Assembly: GCF_009831415.1 (NCBI RefSeq)
Contig: NZ_CP043727.1
Coordinates: 744,001 to 808,000 of the forward strand
From: Yersinia canariae
GTDB taxonomy: Bacteria; Pseudomonadota; Gammaproteobacteria; Enterobacterales; Enterobacteriaceae
DNA length: 64,000 nt
Direction of reading: 5' to 3'
Each line of letters begins with the position of its first letter. Positions within the stretch are counted from its first letter, which is position 1. The notes under the pieces were generated by a model. It had not been told where the DNA came from, searched no databases, and saw only the letters and a list, made by a program, of their open reading frames with translations. Below are positions 63,604 to 64,000 of the stretch, one piece after another. The position numbers and the translations under genes were made by a program.

Positions 63604-64000
63604 ATGAAATCTGCTTTAACCTTTTCCCGTCGTATCAATCCGGTTTTTCTCGCTTTCTTTGTGGTGGCATTTCTCTCCGGTATTGCTGGTGCCTTGCAGG
63701 CCCCGACCTTAAGTCTGTTTTTGAGCACTGAAGTTAAAGTGCGGCCGCTATGGGTTGGGCTGTTTTATACCGTCAATGCCATCGCCGGGATTACCGTCAG
63801 CTTTATGCTGGCCAAGCGCTCGGATTCTCGCGGGGACCGCCGTAAACTCATTATGGTTTGCTACTTGATGGCGGTGGGGAATAGCCTGTTATTTGCTTTT
63901 AATCGTGATTATCTGACCTTGATCACGGCCGGTGTTCTGCTGGCCTCTGTGGCCAACACCGCGATGCCGCAAATTTTCGCTTTGGCGCGTGAATACGCCG
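63604..64000 (+). CDS. setA: Sugar efflux transporter SetA, N-terminal part
   Basis: The first 132 codons are present; the gene runs off the window. It is an MFS protein of the SET family: FSRRINPVFLAFFVVAFLSGIAGALQAPTLSLFLSTEV in TM1, FYTVNAIAGITVSFMLAKRSDSRGDRRKLIMVCYL with the DxRGDRRK loop after TM2, and NTAMPQIFALAREYA at the window edge. Family members export glucosides and lactose; E. coli setA is co-regulated with sgrS in the sugar-phosphate stress response. Its place just after the SgrS-like RNA repeats the E. coli order. Whether it is setA or its paralogue setB rests on this context. Confidence 0.88.
   Translation, partial: MKSALTFSRRINPVFLAFFVVAFLSGIAGALQAPTLSLFLSTEVKVRPLWVGLFYTVNAIAGITVSFMLAKRSDSRGDRRKLIMVCYLMAVGNSLLFAFNRDYLTLITAGVLLASVANTAMPQIFALAREYA

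Overview
The window is a chromosomal segment of an enterobacterium, most probably a Yersinia. Nearly every gene has a recognisable E. coli counterpart of matching length. The long-range order (gpmB-rob-creA-arcA-thrLABC, dnaKJ, nhaAR, rpsT/ribF-ileS-lspA-fkpB-ispH, dapB, carAB, folA, the lptD-surA-pdxA-rsmA-apaG-apaH operon, djlA, rluA, rapA, polB, thiBPQ, sgrR/setA) follows the E. coli 99-2 min region with gaps and substitutions. The enterobacterial ERIC repeat, the exported beta-gamma-crystallin protein and the drifted SgrS-like RNA point to Yersinia. The species cannot be fixed from this window alone.

Layout. 1-2.5 kb: end of gpmB, rob, creA and arcA; creBCD, which separate creA from arcA in E. 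coli, are absent. 2.5-3.4 kb: a long arcA upstream region holding the micro-ORF yjjY and a good FNR site, then an AT-rich stretch without genes. 3.4-8.4 kb: thr operon with leader peptide and attenuator. 8.4-12.7 kb: yaaA, talB, mog and an MHS-type MFS transporter. 12.8-15.3 kb: an AT-rich, probably acquired 820-residue exported crystallin-fold protein. 15.5-22.6 kb: satP, dnaKJ with two heat-shock promoters, nhaA-ERIC-nhaR, rpsT. 23-28.8 kb: ribF-ileS-lspA-fkpB-ispH operon. 29-34.8 kb: dapB and carAB with ARG boxes. 35-38.3 kb: a LysE-type exporter divergent from yjjPB, then folA and a small exported protein. 38.4-45.2 kb: the lptD operon on the minus strand. 45.4-53.8 kb: djlA, an orphan AT-rich gene, rluA, rapA, polB. 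53.9-58.2 kb: yabI and the thiBPQ thiamine importer under a TPP riboswitch. 58.2-64 kb: sgrR, a ybiYW-type glycyl-radical enzyme pair, an sgrS-like sRNA and the start of setA.

Functional threads. Several genes serve biosynthesis and its control: Thr attenuation, ARG boxes on carAB, the TPP riboswitch on thiBPQ. Envelope biogenesis is represented by lptD, surA, lspA and yabI. Stress responses include sigma32 promoters on dnaKJ, a probable LexA box on polB, FNR control of arcA, and the sugar-phosphate stress genes sgrR/sgrS/setA.

Most unusual parts. (1) The sgr locus: a glycyl-radical enzyme operon sits between sgrR and an SgrS-like RNA that has no room for SgrT, and the RNA is preceded by three tandem 20-bp units. 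(2) The 820-residue protein pairs exported crystallin domains with a C-terminal region resembling a GNAT acetyltransferase. (3) An orphan 336-residue jelly-roll-like protein has no signal peptide. (4) yjjY lies antisense within the inferred FNR-dependent leader of arcA. No tRNA, rRNA, CRISPR array, prophage or intact insertion sequence was seen. All identifications are by reading the sequence and remembered family members; no searches were run.
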